A program made the position numbers and the translations under genes. The notes under the pieces are model-generated. The model saw only the letters and a program-made list of their open reading frames with translations. It did not search any database and was not told where the DNA came from. 64,000 nt of DNA from contig NZ_LGUE01000005.1 in NCBI RefSeq assembly GCF_001274775.1, positions 64,346 through 128,345 on the forward strand. The letters are read 5' to 3'. This stretch comes from Rossellomorea marisflavi (lineage in GTDB: Bacteria; Bacillota; Bacilli; Bacillales; Bacillaceae_B). Shown in pieces: positions 9,787 through 19,500 of this stretch (the stretch's first letter is position 1; the number at the start of each line of letters is the position of its first letter).

Positions 9787-9856
9787 GAAATTGTACCTCC
9801 AGTTGGTTGATGCTTTTAGTATATCTGCCTAAAATGACTTCTCCGTGACTATGAAA

Positions 9857-9872
9857 GTGACAATTCTGTCAC
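9857..9872. promoter_or_regulatory. Perfect inverted repeat, candidate response-regulator operator
   Basis: On the minus strand GTGACAGAATTGTCAC lies in the 90-base gap between the kinase stop codon and the ABC ATPase start. A 6-bp perfect palindrome spaced by 4 bases at the head of the exporter genes is where BceR/YvcP-type regulators bind their targets. The role is inferred. Confidence 0.55.
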
Positions 9873-9876
9873 CTGG

Positions 9877-10872
9877 CTAGATGGTATGTTTGTAGATTTT
9901 GAGTGAGAAGATCGTTCCCGCAGGACTGCTTGATACTTCAATGTCTCCGTCCTGGTTCTTCATGATACTGTAGGCCATGGCAAGGCCGATTCCGACGCTG
10001 TCTTCCGTGGCATTCTTTCCCCGGTAGAAGCGCTTGAAGATATGGGGGAGGTCTTCCTTCGGGATACCGCTGCCTTGATCAGTAATGGTGATTTCAGTGA
10101 AAAGGGCATTTTCCTGAGAGGCGATGGTGATACGTCCTCCCTCTGCTGAGTGCTCGATGCTGTTTTTCAATATATTGATGATGGCTTCCTTCGTCCAGTT
10201 CCCGTCTCCAACAAATGAGGCCGGTCCCCCTTCAATCTGAAGTGTCACGTCCTTTATTTCCAAGGGGATGAGAAGCGGTTCTAGGGCTTCCTGTATGAGG
10301 GAAGGGACGTTCACGACTTCCTTCTTGAAACGTGCCGTTCCCGCATCAATCTTTGAAAGTTTCAAAAGGGAGGAGACGAGCCATTCGATCCGTTCAAGCT
10401 GGACCTGGATGCGGCGTGTGAATTCCCTGCGCTTTCCTTCATCCAAGCCCGGGTCCCTTAATAGGTCGGACATAACCATCATGGAGGTGAGGGGCGTTTT
10501 CAGCTGATGGGAAATATCAGAGATGGCATCGGTCAGTTTAAGCTTGTCTTCCTGGAGGCGTGAGCTGTTTTCTGATAATCGTAGCGTCACCTTGTACATA
10601 TCGGACTTCAGGATGCTGAGCTCCCCCTCATGGTTGTCCCGGACGTCGAGGGAGTAGTCTCCATTTGATATCTTTCGGAGGTAGTCGGAAAGCTTCCCGA
10701 TTTCCCTGTAGCGCCAAGCTGTGTAGAGCATGAAGCATGTGATGAGCAGGAGGGAGGTGGCGGCTGTGGCCACAGACGCCTGCAGACTGATGTAGTACGC
10801 ACAAATTGTGCCGATCACGGCGATGATCACGACAGCCACAAGGAACACCCGTACTTCTTTATTCCTCAGCAT
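9877..10872 (-). CDS. Sensor histidine kinase, intramembrane-sensing type
   Basis: 331 residues. Two N-terminal membrane helices (about 8-28 and 36-52) are separated by only a few residues, then a HAMP-like linker, the HisKA box ISHQLKTPLTS with the phosphorylated histidine, the N-box NILKNSIEHS, and the G-boxes DQGSGIP and GIGLAM. The near-absent outer loop is the mark of intramembrane-sensing kinases that detect cell-envelope stress together with a cognate ABC transporter (BceS, YvcQ, YxdK). Its start overlaps the response-regulator stop (TGATG), and the ABC exporter follows, consistent with such a module. Confidence 0.9.
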   Translation of the reverse strand: MLRNKEVRVFLVAVVIIAVIGTICAYYISLQASVATAATSLLLITCFMLYTAWRYREIGKLSDYLRKISNGDYSLDVRDNHEGELSILKSDMYKVTLRLSENSSRLQEDKLKLTDAISDISHQLKTPLTSMMVMSDLLRDPGLDEGKRREFTRRIQVQLERIEWLVSSLLKLSKIDAGTARFKKEVVNVPSLIQEALEPLLIPLEIKDVTLQIEGGPASFVGDGNWTKEAIINILKNSIEHSAEGGRITIASQENALFTEITITDQGSGIPKEDLPHIFKRFYRGKNATEDSVGIGLAMAYSIMKNQDGDIEVSSSPAGTIFSLKIYKHTI

Positions 10873-11552
10873 CAGCGGTCGCCTGCCTTATAGCCCATTC
10901 CACGGATCGTCTTGATGATGACTGGTTTCTGCGGATCGTCTTCGAGTTTTTCACGGAGCCGTTTGATGTAGACGGTAAGGGTGTTATCGTTGACGAAATC
11001 ACCTGCCACATCCCAGATTTTCTCGAGGAGCTGTGCACGTGTGAGAACCTGATCCTTATGCTGGGCGAAGATGAGAAGAAGACGGTATTCAAGGGCAGTC
11101 AGTTGGATTTCTTCGCTGCCCTTATATGCTTTGCCTTCCGCCGGAAGGATCTTGATGTCGCCGAGTGTGAAATGAGAGGGCGTCTGCTTATCGTAGCGGC
11201 GTAGGACCGACTTGATCCGTGACATGAGCTCCCTGACACGGAACGGCTTCGTGATGTAATCATCGGCCCCCATGTCGAGGCCCATGACCACATTGACTTC
11301 TTCGTCCATGGCCGTCAGGAAGATCACGGGTTTATCGGTCTTTTTCTTTACGAGGGAGCACAGATCATAGCCGCTCCCGTCGGGTAGGGACAGGTCAAAG
11401 AGGAACAAATCGATCTCTGTCCATCGGGTGTTGATCATGTTTTCAGCGGCAGCGACATTATGGCAAACAAATGTACCGAATTGCTCGTTCTGCAGGGAGT
11501 ATTCGAGTCCTGCTGCGATCGTTTTATCGTCTTCTACTAATAGAATGTTCAT
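10872..11552 (-). CDS. OmpR-family response regulator
   Basis: 226 residues: receiver domain with the acidic pocket (VEDD), the phosphoacceptor aspartate in FLFDLSLPDGSG (about residue 53) and the conserved lysine in ITKPF, then a winged-helix DNA-binding domain ending in RLREKLEDDPQKPVIIKTIRGMGY-like sequence. It is the first gene of the four-gene unit regulator-kinase-ATPase-permease. Likely it activates the exporter genes through the inverted repeat before the ATPase gene. Confidence 0.92.
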   Translation of the reverse strand: MNILLVEDDKTIAAGLEYSLQNEQFGTFVCHNVAAAENMINTRWTEIDLFLFDLSLPDGSGYDLCSLVKKKTDKPVIFLTAMDEEVNVVMGLDMGADDYITKPFRVRELMSRIKSVLRRYDKQTPSHFTLGDIKILPAEGKAYKGSEEIQLTALEYRLLLIFAQHKDQVLTRAQLLEKIWDVAGDFVNDNTLTVYIKRLREKLEDDPQKPVIIKTIRGMGYKAGDR

Positions 11553-11734
11553 AGTGACCTCCGGATCAATGATGATGTAAGCCTATCATATGGAAAATGG
11601 CAGGCTTCGTCAAAGTGGTGGCGCATGAAGATGGAGCATTCATTGGCAAATATTTTGAAAGACTCAAAAAAAATTGAAGCTTATTCCTAAAGTAAAGGTA
11701 ACGCTTACATGGTTTGCGGATGCGGGAATGGCAG
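11553..11734. other. Intergenic region between divergent response regulator and metN
   Basis: This gap carries the presumed promoter of the two-component operon on the minus strand. No convincing gene was found; one antisense ORF has no ribosome site or recognisable product. Confidence 0.5.
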
Positions 11735-11763
11735 TTGACACCCAACCAAATACCCATTATTAT
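11735..11763 (+). promoter_or_regulatory. SigA-type promoter of the metNIQ operon
   Basis: TTGACA, 17 bases, TATTAT. The match to the vegetative consensus and spacing is strong, and it lies about 40 bases upstream of the SAM riboswitch, so the leader RNA would begin near 11770. Confidence 0.75.
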
Positions 11764-11802
11764 CTCTTTTAGATGAAATTTTCTAAAATTATATAGTATT
11801 CC

Positions 11803-11953
11803 AATTATCAAGAGCGACCGAGGGATCAGGCCCTATGACGTCCGGCAACCTCCATATGGAACGGTGCTAATTCCTGCAGGATGTTTTTCATTCTGAGAGA
11901 TAAGTCGATGATCGATATGCGATGCTTCTTTCAGCTGAAAGAGGCATTTTTTA
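11803..11953 (+). promoter_or_regulatory. SAM-I riboswitch (S-box) with terminator, metNIQ leader
   Basis: Conserved S-box elements are present in order: CTTATCAAGAG-like start (TTATCAAGAG at 11805), GAGGGATCAGGCCC, a CCGGCAACC segment, GGTGCTAATTCC, and the closing GAGAGATAAG near 11895-11904. A terminator hairpin follows at 11922-11952 (ATGCTTCTTTC / GAAAGAGGCAT, then six T). In this class S-adenosylmethionine binding favours the terminator and shuts off methionine uptake genes. Confidence 0.95.
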
Positions 11954-11976
11954 TTGGGAAAAAGAGGTGAAGCGCA

Positions 11977-12990
11977 ATGATCGAGATCAATCATCTTGTG
12001 AAAGAGTATAAAACGAAAAAACAAACTGTGATCGGCGTCAATGACGTTTCCGTCAAGATTGATAAGGGTGAGATCTTTGGAATCGTCGGGTACAGCGGAG
12101 CAGGGAAAAGCTCCCTCATCCGCTGCTTGAATCTGTTGGAGAGACCTACTTCAGGAGAAGTCATCATCGACGGATTGGACTTTACAAAGCTGTCCCCGCG
12201 TGAGCTCAGATCGGCAAGGCAGAAGACGAGCATGATCTTCCAGCACTTCCACCTGATCAAGGCAAAGACGGTCTACGGCAATCTGGCATTCGCCCTGAAA
12301 GCGGCCAAGGTGCCAAAGGCTGAGATCCGGCCGCGTGTGGAAGAGCTTCTCGCCATGGTCGGCCTATCGGATAAGGCAGATGCCTATCCCGCTCAGCTGA
12401 GCGGAGGTCAAAAGCAGCGCGTCGGGATTGCCCGTGCCCTTGCGAATAATCCCTCTGTCCTCCTATGCGATGAAGCAACATCCGCCCTCGACCCGAATAC
12501 CACAAGGTCGATCCTGAAATTATTGAAGAAGCTGAACGAAGAGCTCGGGCTGACCATCGTCCTCATCACCCATGAGATGGAAGTCGTCAAGGAGATCTGT
12601 GACCGGATGGCCGTGATGCAGGATGGACGGATCATTGAAGAAGGTCCCGTATATGATCTCTTCTCGAATCCGAAGGAGCCCCTGACCAGGCAGTTCATCG
12701 AGACGATCCTTCAGTTCGACCTGCCGGATCACTTGGCGAAAGCGAGGAAAGGAACTCTGATCAAAATCCAATTCAAAGGCTCCATTGCAGAAGAAAGCGT
12801 CGTGTCCGATGTCTTCCAGCGGTATCACGTGAAAGGGAATATCCTTCACGGGAAGATCGAATACATCCAGGAAGTACCACTCGGGATCTTCATCATGGAA
12901 CTGATCGGAGAACGTGCCGAGATCGATGCCGCCATCGAATTCATCACCCAGCGTACACAGAGTCTGGAGGTGCTTGAAGATGCTGCCTGA
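11977..12990 (+). CDS. metN: Methionine ABC transporter ATP-binding protein MetN
   Basis: 337 residues. Walker A GYSGAGKSS, signature LSGGQKQR, Walker B LLCDEATSALD and the H-loop LITHEME are intact; the C-terminal ~80 residues form the NIL (ACT-like) regulatory domain that senses methionine in MetNI systems. The SAM riboswitch directly upstream and the linked permease and lipoprotein confirm the assignment. Translation begins after AAAGAGGTGA. Confidence 0.97.
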   Translation: MIEINHLVKEYKTKKQTVIGVNDVSVKIDKGEIFGIVGYSGAGKSSLIRCLNLLERPTSGEVIIDGLDFTKLSPRELRSARQKTSMIFQHFHLIKAKTVYGNLAFALKAAKVPKAEIRPRVEELLAMVGLSDKADAYPAQLSGGQKQRVGIARALANNPSVLLCDEATSALDPNTTRSILKLLKKLNEELGLTIVLITHEMEVVKEICDRMAVMQDGRIIEEGPVYDLFSNPKEPLTRQFIETILQFDLPDHLAKARKGTLIKIQFKGSIAEESVVSDVFQRYHVKGNILHGKIEYIQEVPLGIFIMELIGERAEIDAAIEFITQRTQSLEVLEDAA

Positions 12991-13645
12991 AGCCATCATT
13001 GAAATCTTGCCGGACCTGAATCAGGCATTTTTAGAAACGTTGTATATGGTGGGGATCTCCTTGTTGATCGCCGTTGTCATCGGACTTCCCCTTGGGGTGC
13101 TCCTTTTCACAACGGATAAGGGCCTGTTCCTCGAGAACCGCTTCGTGAAATCCATCGTCGGATTCATTGTGAATATGGTCCGGTCGATCCCGTTCATCAT
13201 CCTTCTGGTGGCGCTCCTTCCTCTGACGAAGATCCTCACAGGGGATGTGATCGGACCGACAGCGGCTTCTGTCTCCCTATCAGTCGCGGGGATCCCGTTC
13301 TTCGCCCGGATCGTCGAAACCGCCCTGAAGGAAATCGACAAGGGCGTCATTGAAGCATCTGTATCCGTCGGGGCGAGCCCGTGGATGATCATCAAGGATG
13401 TGCTTCTTCCGGAAGCGAAACCGGCGGTCATCCAAGGCGTGACCATCACGGCGATCTCCCTCATCGCTTACTCCGCCATGGCGGGTACGATCGGCGGGGG
13501 AGGGGTCGGTGACCTTGCCATCCGATTCGGATACTACCGATATGACAACACGGTCATGTTCACGACGGTCGTCGTCTTGATCTGTCTTGTACAAGTCATC
13601 CAATATGCCGGCGACATTTTCGCTAAAGCAGTAGACAAACGATAG
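12980..13645 (+). CDS. metI: Methionine ABC transporter permease MetI (MetP)
   Basis: 221 residues from the ATG at 12980, which overlaps the end of metN; this start gives the N-terminus LPEAIIEILP expected for the family, while a longer upstream start would lie inside metN. Five membrane helices and the BPD loop EASVSVGASPWMII (about residues 128-141) are visible. It forms the channel of the D/L-methionine importer with MetN and MetQ. Confidence 0.95.
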   Translation: MLPEAIIEILPDLNQAFLETLYMVGISLLIAVVIGLPLGVLLFTTDKGLFLENRFVKSIVGFIVNMVRSIPFIILLVALLPLTKILTGDVIGPTAASVSLSVAGIPFFARIVETALKEIDKGVIEASVSVGASPWMIIKDVLLPEAKPAVIQGVTITAISLIAYSAMAGTIGGGGVGDLAIRFGYYRYDNTVMFTTVVVLICLVQVIQYAGDIFAKAVDKR

Positions 13646-13662
13646 ATAATGGAGGAAACACA

Positions 13663-14475
13663 ATGAAAAAGTGGACATTACTACTCGGCCTTGCCATCGT
13701 AGTCAGCCTCATGGCGGCATGCGGCAACAGCAACGACAAAAAAGATGAAAAAGATATCACCATCGGAGCGACAACCGGACCTTACAGCGATATGGTGACA
13801 AAAGCCATCAAGCCGGGTCTGGAAGAAAAGGGCTACAAAGTGACGGTCAAGGAATTCAATGATTACATCCAGCCGAATAATGCATTGGCACAGGGTGATC
13901 TTGATGCCAACCTGTTCCAGCATAAGATCTACATGGAAAACTTTGCGAAAGAAAACAAGATCGAGCTTTCTGAGCTGATTTCCGTTCCGACGGCTCCGAT
14001 GGGTATCTATTCCGATAAGTTTGATTCCATCGACAGCATCAAGGAAGGAAGCGAAATCACGATTCCGAATGACCCGACGAATGCGGCGCGTGCGTTCCAG
14101 ATCCTTGCCGATGCGAAGCTGATCACGTTGAAGGCGGACAGCAATCCGCTGACGGTTTCGGAGAAGGATATCGAGACGAATGCGAAGAACTTGAAGTTCA
14201 AGGCGATTGAAGCGGCTCAGCTTCCACGCACAGTGGATAGTGTCGATTTGGCGGCTGTACCGGGTAACTTTGCTCTTGCGGCGGATATGGATCTGCTTGA
14301 TGCGCTTCAGCTTGAGAATATGCCGGATGAGTACCGCAACCGGGTGGTTGTGAATACGGATGATAAAGATTCACAGGTGTCGAAGGATATCAAGGCGGTT
14401 GTGGAGTCGGATGAGTTTGAGAAAGTGATTGATGAAGAGTTTAAAGGGTTCGGGAAACCGGATTGGATGGAATGA
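13663..14475 (+). CDS. metQ: Methionine-binding lipoprotein MetQ
   Basis: 270 residues with a lipoprotein signal peptide and lipobox LMAACG, so it is anchored to the outer face of the membrane. The NlpA-family body begins ITIGATTGPYSDM and contains the conserved EFNDYIQPN and DLDANLFQHK segments that contact methionine. GGAGG ribosome site, 17 bases downstream of metI, last gene of the operon. Confidence 0.96.
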   Translation: MKKWTLLLGLAIVVSLMAACGNSNDKKDEKDITIGATTGPYSDMVTKAIKPGLEEKGYKVTVKEFNDYIQPNNALAQGDLDANLFQHKIYMENFAKENKIELSELISVPTAPMGIYSDKFDSIDSIKEGSEITIPNDPTNAARAFQILADAKLITLKADSNPLTVSEKDIETNAKNLKFKAIEAAQLPRTVDSVDLAAVPGNFALAADMDLLDALQLENMPDEYRNRVVVNTDDKDSQVSKDIKAVVESDEFEKVIDEEFKGFGKPDWME

Positions 14476-14483
14476 GTTTTGGG

Positions 14484-14515
14484 GAGTGTGGCCTTTTGGG
14501 TCATGCTCTTTTTTT
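14484..14515 (+). terminator. Intrinsic terminator of metNIQ
   Basis: GAGTGTGGCC pairs with GGGTCATGCTC (with G.T pairs), followed by seven T. Confidence 0.8.
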
Positions 14516-14546
14516 GTTTTTGGATGGAACCCTAATGGCTAAGGGT

Positions 14547-15092
14547 CCGTGCCTTTCCGCTACGGTGGGCTGCTTTCAGCGGGGAGGGCGTTGAGCCTCC
14601 TCGTGCCTGCGGGGTCTCCCCGCTCCTCCTTTTCCGCAGGAGTCAGCCCCCTCCGCTGCAAGGCACTTTGTGCGGGTGATGGGCATGTAATTATCTGAAT
14701 GGCGGATATCCATTCCCCCTTTCTTTGAGGGATGGTTGTTGGAAGGGTGCGTGCCTTTCCACTGCGGGTGGCTGCTTTCCGCGGGGAGAGAGTTGAGCCT
14801 CCTCGTGCCTGCGGGGTCTCACCTTCTCTCCTTTTCCGCAGGAGTCAGCCACCCTCCGCTGCAAGGCACTCTGCGCAGGTGATGAGCATTTAAGGGTTTT
14901 TGATTGGTAAGTATTCGTTCCTCCCTCTCTCTTTTTGGAAAAGGGCTTGTGGTTGGAGGGGTGCGTGCCTTTTCGCTGCGGTGGACTGCTTTCCGCGGGG
15001 AGGGCGTTGAGCCTCCTCGTGCCTGCGGGGTCTCCCCGTTCCTCCTATTCAGCAGGAGTCATCCCACCTTCGCTGCAAGGCACTTTGTGCGG
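14547..15092 (+). repeat. Three tandem copies of repeat family A (forward)
   Basis: Copies at about 14547-14672, 14750-14870 and 14967-15085 are spaced by roughly 205 bases and separated by related linkers (GATGGTTGTTGGAAGGG-like). Each carries GAGCCTCCTCGTGCCTGC and GCAGGAGTCA. They fill the gap between metQ and the next gene. Codon-length ORFs inside are by-products. Confidence 0.85.
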
Positions 15093-15203
15093 GTGATGGG
15101 CATGTAGTTTTCTGAATGGAGATTATCCATTCCCCCCTTTCTTTTTTGGAGGGATGGTTGTTGGAAGGGGGCGTGCCTTTATTTCATTCTATTTCAATAG
15201 ATA

Positions 15204-15237
15204 GAAAAAACAGGATGTACGGCTGCACGTCCTGTTT
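15204..15237 (-). terminator. Intrinsic terminator of the membrane-protein/XRE operon
   Basis: On the minus strand AACAGGACGTGCAGCCG is followed by TACATCCTGTTTTTT; the U-run is on the minus strand only. Confidence 0.8.
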
Positions 15238-15245
15238 GCTTGTTT

Positions 15246-15710
15246 TCAGTCTGTTTCAAGGTTTTTGTTTTTCTTGTAGGAAACGGTGAGTGAGCTTATG
15301 TCGATCAGGAAGAGCAGGATCATGAAGATGAGGGCGAGGCCCGCGGTTTGGATGCTGGTGGTCAATCCATGGTGCTCGGTAGCGATGGCATAGATCAGGT
15401 TGAATAGGATGAAGAATGTGATGGAGCGGAATGCGATGTGCTTCATCTGTTTTTTGTATTGCTGCGGTGTGAAGATGTCCCCGTACTCCATGCCTGAAAG
15501 GATGTAGCGGAGGAGGGGATAGAGGATCAGGACAGCTGCTATGATCAAAAATGATTTTTCTGATCCAACCGTAGGTATGCTTGTTAAGCGAATCAATGCT
15601 GCCCCGATCACTGTCGTAAGAAACGCGATGACAGCCGCTTCTGCTAAAAACGACATCAGTTTCTTTTGTTTGTATTCATCCTCTGGTAAAAACATTGTCA
15701 ACCAACTCAT
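15246..15710 (-). CDS. Small membrane protein of unknown function, partner of XRE regulator
   Basis: 154 residues with four predicted membrane helices (about 22-42, 52-70, 92-110 and 122-140) and short charged ends. Membrane proteins of this size (DUF2178/DUF3278-like) commonly sit directly after a short XRE-type regulator in Firmicutes. The start overlaps the stop of the regulator gene by four bases, so the two are co-expressed. The biochemical function is unknown. Confidence 0.75.
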   Translation of the reverse strand: MSWLTMFLPEDEYKQKKLMSFLAEAAVIAFLTTVIGAALIRLTSIPTVGSEKSFLIIAAVLILYPLLRYILSGMEYGDIFTPQQYKKQMKHIAFRSITFFILFNLIYAIATEHHGLTTSIQTAGLALIFMILLFLIDISSLTVSYKKNKNLETD

Positions 15711-15907
15711 TGTTCATCATCCTCCCAAAATAATTCGTCCAGCGTCTTTCCTACGGCTATGCATATGGCGATGCAGAGCTGAAGGCTTGGATTGAACGAT
15801 CCCTTTTCAATCAGGCCGATTGTCTGTCGTGTCGCATTAACCCGCCGAGCCAGCTCTGCCTGTGTCATTCCTTTCTCCATTCTGGCCTCCTTGACCTTAG
15901 TTTTCAT
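15707..15907 (-). CDS. XRE-family helix-turn-helix regulator (YozG-like)
   Basis: 66 residues, essentially one HTH_3 domain: KVKEARMEKGMTQAELARRV, then the recognition region TRQTIGLIEKGSFNPS. Such stand-alone HTH proteins act as DNA-binding repressors, often of their own operon. Operon with the membrane protein downstream. The region before it contains repeats of ATATATATT-type sequence (about 15926-15962) that could be its operator. Confidence 0.88.
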   Translation of the reverse strand: MKTKVKEARMEKGMTQAELARRVNATRQTIGLIEKGSFNPSLQLCIAICIAVGKTLDELFWEDDEQ

Positions 15908-16548
15908 TGCTTCACCTCAAATGTAATATATATATTGCTTTTTTGTAAGATATATATTACATTGTTGGAGTGAAAAATACAACAAAAATAATCTCATATG
16001 GTTGTGATTTCAGTTTGGGAGACTTCTTTTACTAGAAGAGGGAGGAAACCAAATCTCATCACATCCTGAGAGGGAATGAACCAATACTTACTCATGATCT
16101 GAAATAAACACTTTTACCTAAGGACGTCATAAGCGAAAGGGACGGAAGCTTGTTATTCTGCTTACGGAATACCGAATTTGTAAAGAAGTCTTACCATATG
16201 TAAGACTATTTCACTAAAAAACACATGGAAATATGAAGCATTCATAAACCAATCGTCTCATTTTTGTTAATTTTTTCATTATTCCTTAATCTTCGACAGA
16301 AAAATGATATATTAAATGGGAAACTTGGTATGTTCCGCTCAAACTATGCGGGAAGAAAGGATCGGTGGTGGGTTGCCGGACCTATTTGCAGAGAGAGAAT
16401 CGGGTTCATCGGCAAAAGGAATGTAGATAAAAGAAAGCGCTTACATTTTAGGGGTGCAGGGTTATTCGAGGGTAGGTTTTTTGAAATGGGCACATAATGA
16501 CGATATCAGCTCATTTCTGATTGTTGAATTCGGAGGAGGAACGAAATA
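15908..16548. other. Intergenic region, divergent promoters, no gene
   Basis: Near 15926-15962 there are two TAATATATATTG-like/TATATATTACATTG segments in inverted orientation, a plausible operator for the XRE repressor. A cre-like site is at 16432-16445. I see no convincing gene; one short ORF at 16264 has no ribosome site. Confidence 0.5.
16432..16445 (+). promoter_or_regulatory. cre-like site (CcpA)
   Basis: AGAAAGCGCTTACA matches the TGWAANCGNTNWCA catabolite-responsive element at 13 of 14 positions. It lies about 115 bases before the nuclease/nucleotidase gene, where CcpA binding would affect its promoter. Confidence 0.5.
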
Positions 16549-19500
16549 GTGAAAACCATGAAAAAGCCATTATTCGCTTTAATGACCGTTTTTGTCATGT
16601 TGATTGCCATGCTTCCTGCGGCAGCTGGTGCAGCCGGCACCATGACGGTACAGGAAGCCATCGATAACAACACAGGGAACGGAACGGTCACCGGATACAT
16701 CGTGGGCCACACGATATCTGGTTCCAATTATAATACGAAAGCTCCTTTCAGTAATGATTTCAATATTGCCATAGCAGATTCTGCAAATGAGACGGATCCG
16801 GCGAGAATCCTGCCGGTACAGCTTCCAAGCTCGTTCCGTGCGCAATTCGGTCTACAGACCAACCCGGATATGATCGGCGAAAAAATCGTCGTGACGGGTC
16901 AGCTTACGGCCTATTTCAACGTACCCGGGCTGAAAAACCCGACGGCCATCACCGTTGATGGAGCGGAGCCGGGAGAACCCGATCCGTTCGAAGGGATCGA
17001 AGGACTTCGCATCCATGACATCCAAGGTGAGAGTCATACGTCCCCTTACAACCTCAAGAACGTCAAAGAAGTAGAAGGGATCGTCACTCACGTCGTGGAT
17101 GGAAGCAATTTCTACATGCAAGATGATCAACCTGATGATAACGAGAAGACATCAGAAGGGATCCTCGTTTATAAACCGTCCCACGGAGTCCGTACAGGAG
17201 ATGCCGTGAAGGTTGATGGACAGGTGAAAGAATGGGTCCTTGATGGCTATGCGGAAAAGCTTCAAACCGACCTTACCATGACGGAAATCAATTCCCAGAA
17301 CGGGAATGTGGTGGTCCAGTCTTCCGGTAACGAGCTTCCTGAAGCCCTCGTGATCGGCAAGGATATCTTCCCTCCGACAGATGTCATCGACAGTGACGGC
17401 CTGGAAGAATTCAATCCTGATGTGGATGCCATCGATTTCTATGAAAGCCTTGAAGGCATGCGTATTTCCCTTGAAGATCCGACGGTTACGGGACCTCAGA
17501 AGTACGGAGAGCTTCCGGTCATCACCGAACAGGTGGAAGGGAAGAACTATACCAAAGAAGGTGCTCCGCTCCTGACAGCGGACAATCAGAATCCTGAAAG
17601 AATGTTTATCCAGCTTCAAGACCGCAATTACGTAGCGAAGACCGGCGATCAGTTCGACGGAACCGTGACGGGTGTTGTCAGCTACAGCTTCAGCAACTTC
17701 AAAATCCTAGTCAATGATGATGAGCTTCCTGCTCTGAACGAGCGTGAGTTCACACCTGAAACGACGACGATTGAAAAAGATGAGGACAAGCTGACGGTTG
17801 CTTCCTACAATATCGAAAACTTTGACGCGTCAGATACCACAAAACGTGACAAACTGGCCAGATCCATGGTCGAAAATCTTGGCTCTCCTGATATCATCGG
17901 TCTTGTGGAAGTACTCGATGACAGCGGAACGAAAGATGACGGTACGGTGAAGGCTGATGGAAACTATAAAGCACTGAGTGATGCTTCTGTGAAATTCGGC
18001 GGCCCTGCTTACAAGTGGACGGAAATCGCTCCACAGGACAAACAGGACGGAGGGGTTCCTGGAGGGAATATCCGTGTAGGGTATCTCTACAACCCTGAGC
18101 GCGTTACCCTGGCAGAAGGTGAAAAAGGGGATCAAACGACTGCAGTCGGATATGAGGACGGCTCCCTGACCATTAACCCTGGTCGGATCGATCCGACGAA
18201 CGATGCATTCCGCAGCAGCCGTAAGTCTCTTGCAGCACAATTCGATTTCAACGGTGAAGACGTCATCGTCATTGCCAATCATTTTAACTCCAAAGGTGGA
18301 GACGAGCCGCTGTTCGGACGCAACCAGCCTCCGACCCTTGGAAGTGAAACGCAACGCTTGAAAATTGCAGAAGTCATCAACGGCTTCGTGTCAGATATTG
18401 AAGCGAAGAATGAAGATGCAAATGTCGTGGTCCTTGGCGACTTGAATGACTTTGAATTCTCTGCACCGCTTCAGAAACTTAAAGGGGAAGAGCTCACGAA
18501 CTTGATCGAGACACTTCCTGCCAACGAGCGCTATACGTATTCGTATCAAGGAAATGCACAGGTGCTCGATCACATGCTTGTGTCGAATCGCCTCGCTGAT
18601 CAAGCCGAGTTTGATATCGTCAACTTCAACTCTCCTTATATGGAAGAGCATGGGCGTGCAAGCGATCACGATGCCCTGGTGGCACAGCTTGACCTGAATA
18701 CCCAGCAAGAACCGGAAGAGCCGAAGGACTTTGATCTATCGATTCTTCATACGAATGACAGCCATGCCCATGTGGAGCAATACCCGCGCCTCGTGACGGC
18801 ACTGGACGATCTTCGTAAATCGAATTCCCTCTTGGTGGATGCAGGGGATGTATTCTCCGGCACGCTTTATTTCCGCCAGTATCTTGGTCTGGCTGATCTA
18901 TCATTCATGAACGACCTGAATTTCGACGCCATGACATTCGGTAACCATGAATTTGATAAAGATTCAAATATCCTGGCCAATTTCATCAAAGAAATGAAGT
19001 TCCCGATGGTATCATCCAACGTAAACGTGACAGCCGATAAGGATCTGTCCCCGCTTTATAAAGATGAAATCGGTGACCCGGCTGAAGGCGGGAAGATCTA
19101 CCCTGCCATCATCAAGGAAATCGACGGTGAAAAGGTGGGAATCTTCGGATTGACGACGCCTGACACCTCTTTCCTTGCCAACCCAAGTGAAGACATCGTG
19201 TTCGAGGATGTCGTGGAATCTTCCAATGCGACGATCTCCATGCTCCAAGAAGAAGGTGTGAATAAGATTGTCGTCCTATCCCACCTTGGATACGGACCTG
19301 ATCAGGATCTTGCAGAAGAAGTGGACGGCATCGATGTAATCGTCGGTGGTCACTCCCACACAGCTTTGAAAGAACCGACATTCGTTGAAAAGGATGAGCC
19401 TACACTGATCGTACAGACAGGAGAATACTTGAACAACATCGGTAATCTCGATGTCACGTTCGATCCTGACGGTGTCATCAAGGAATACAAAGGGGAGCTT

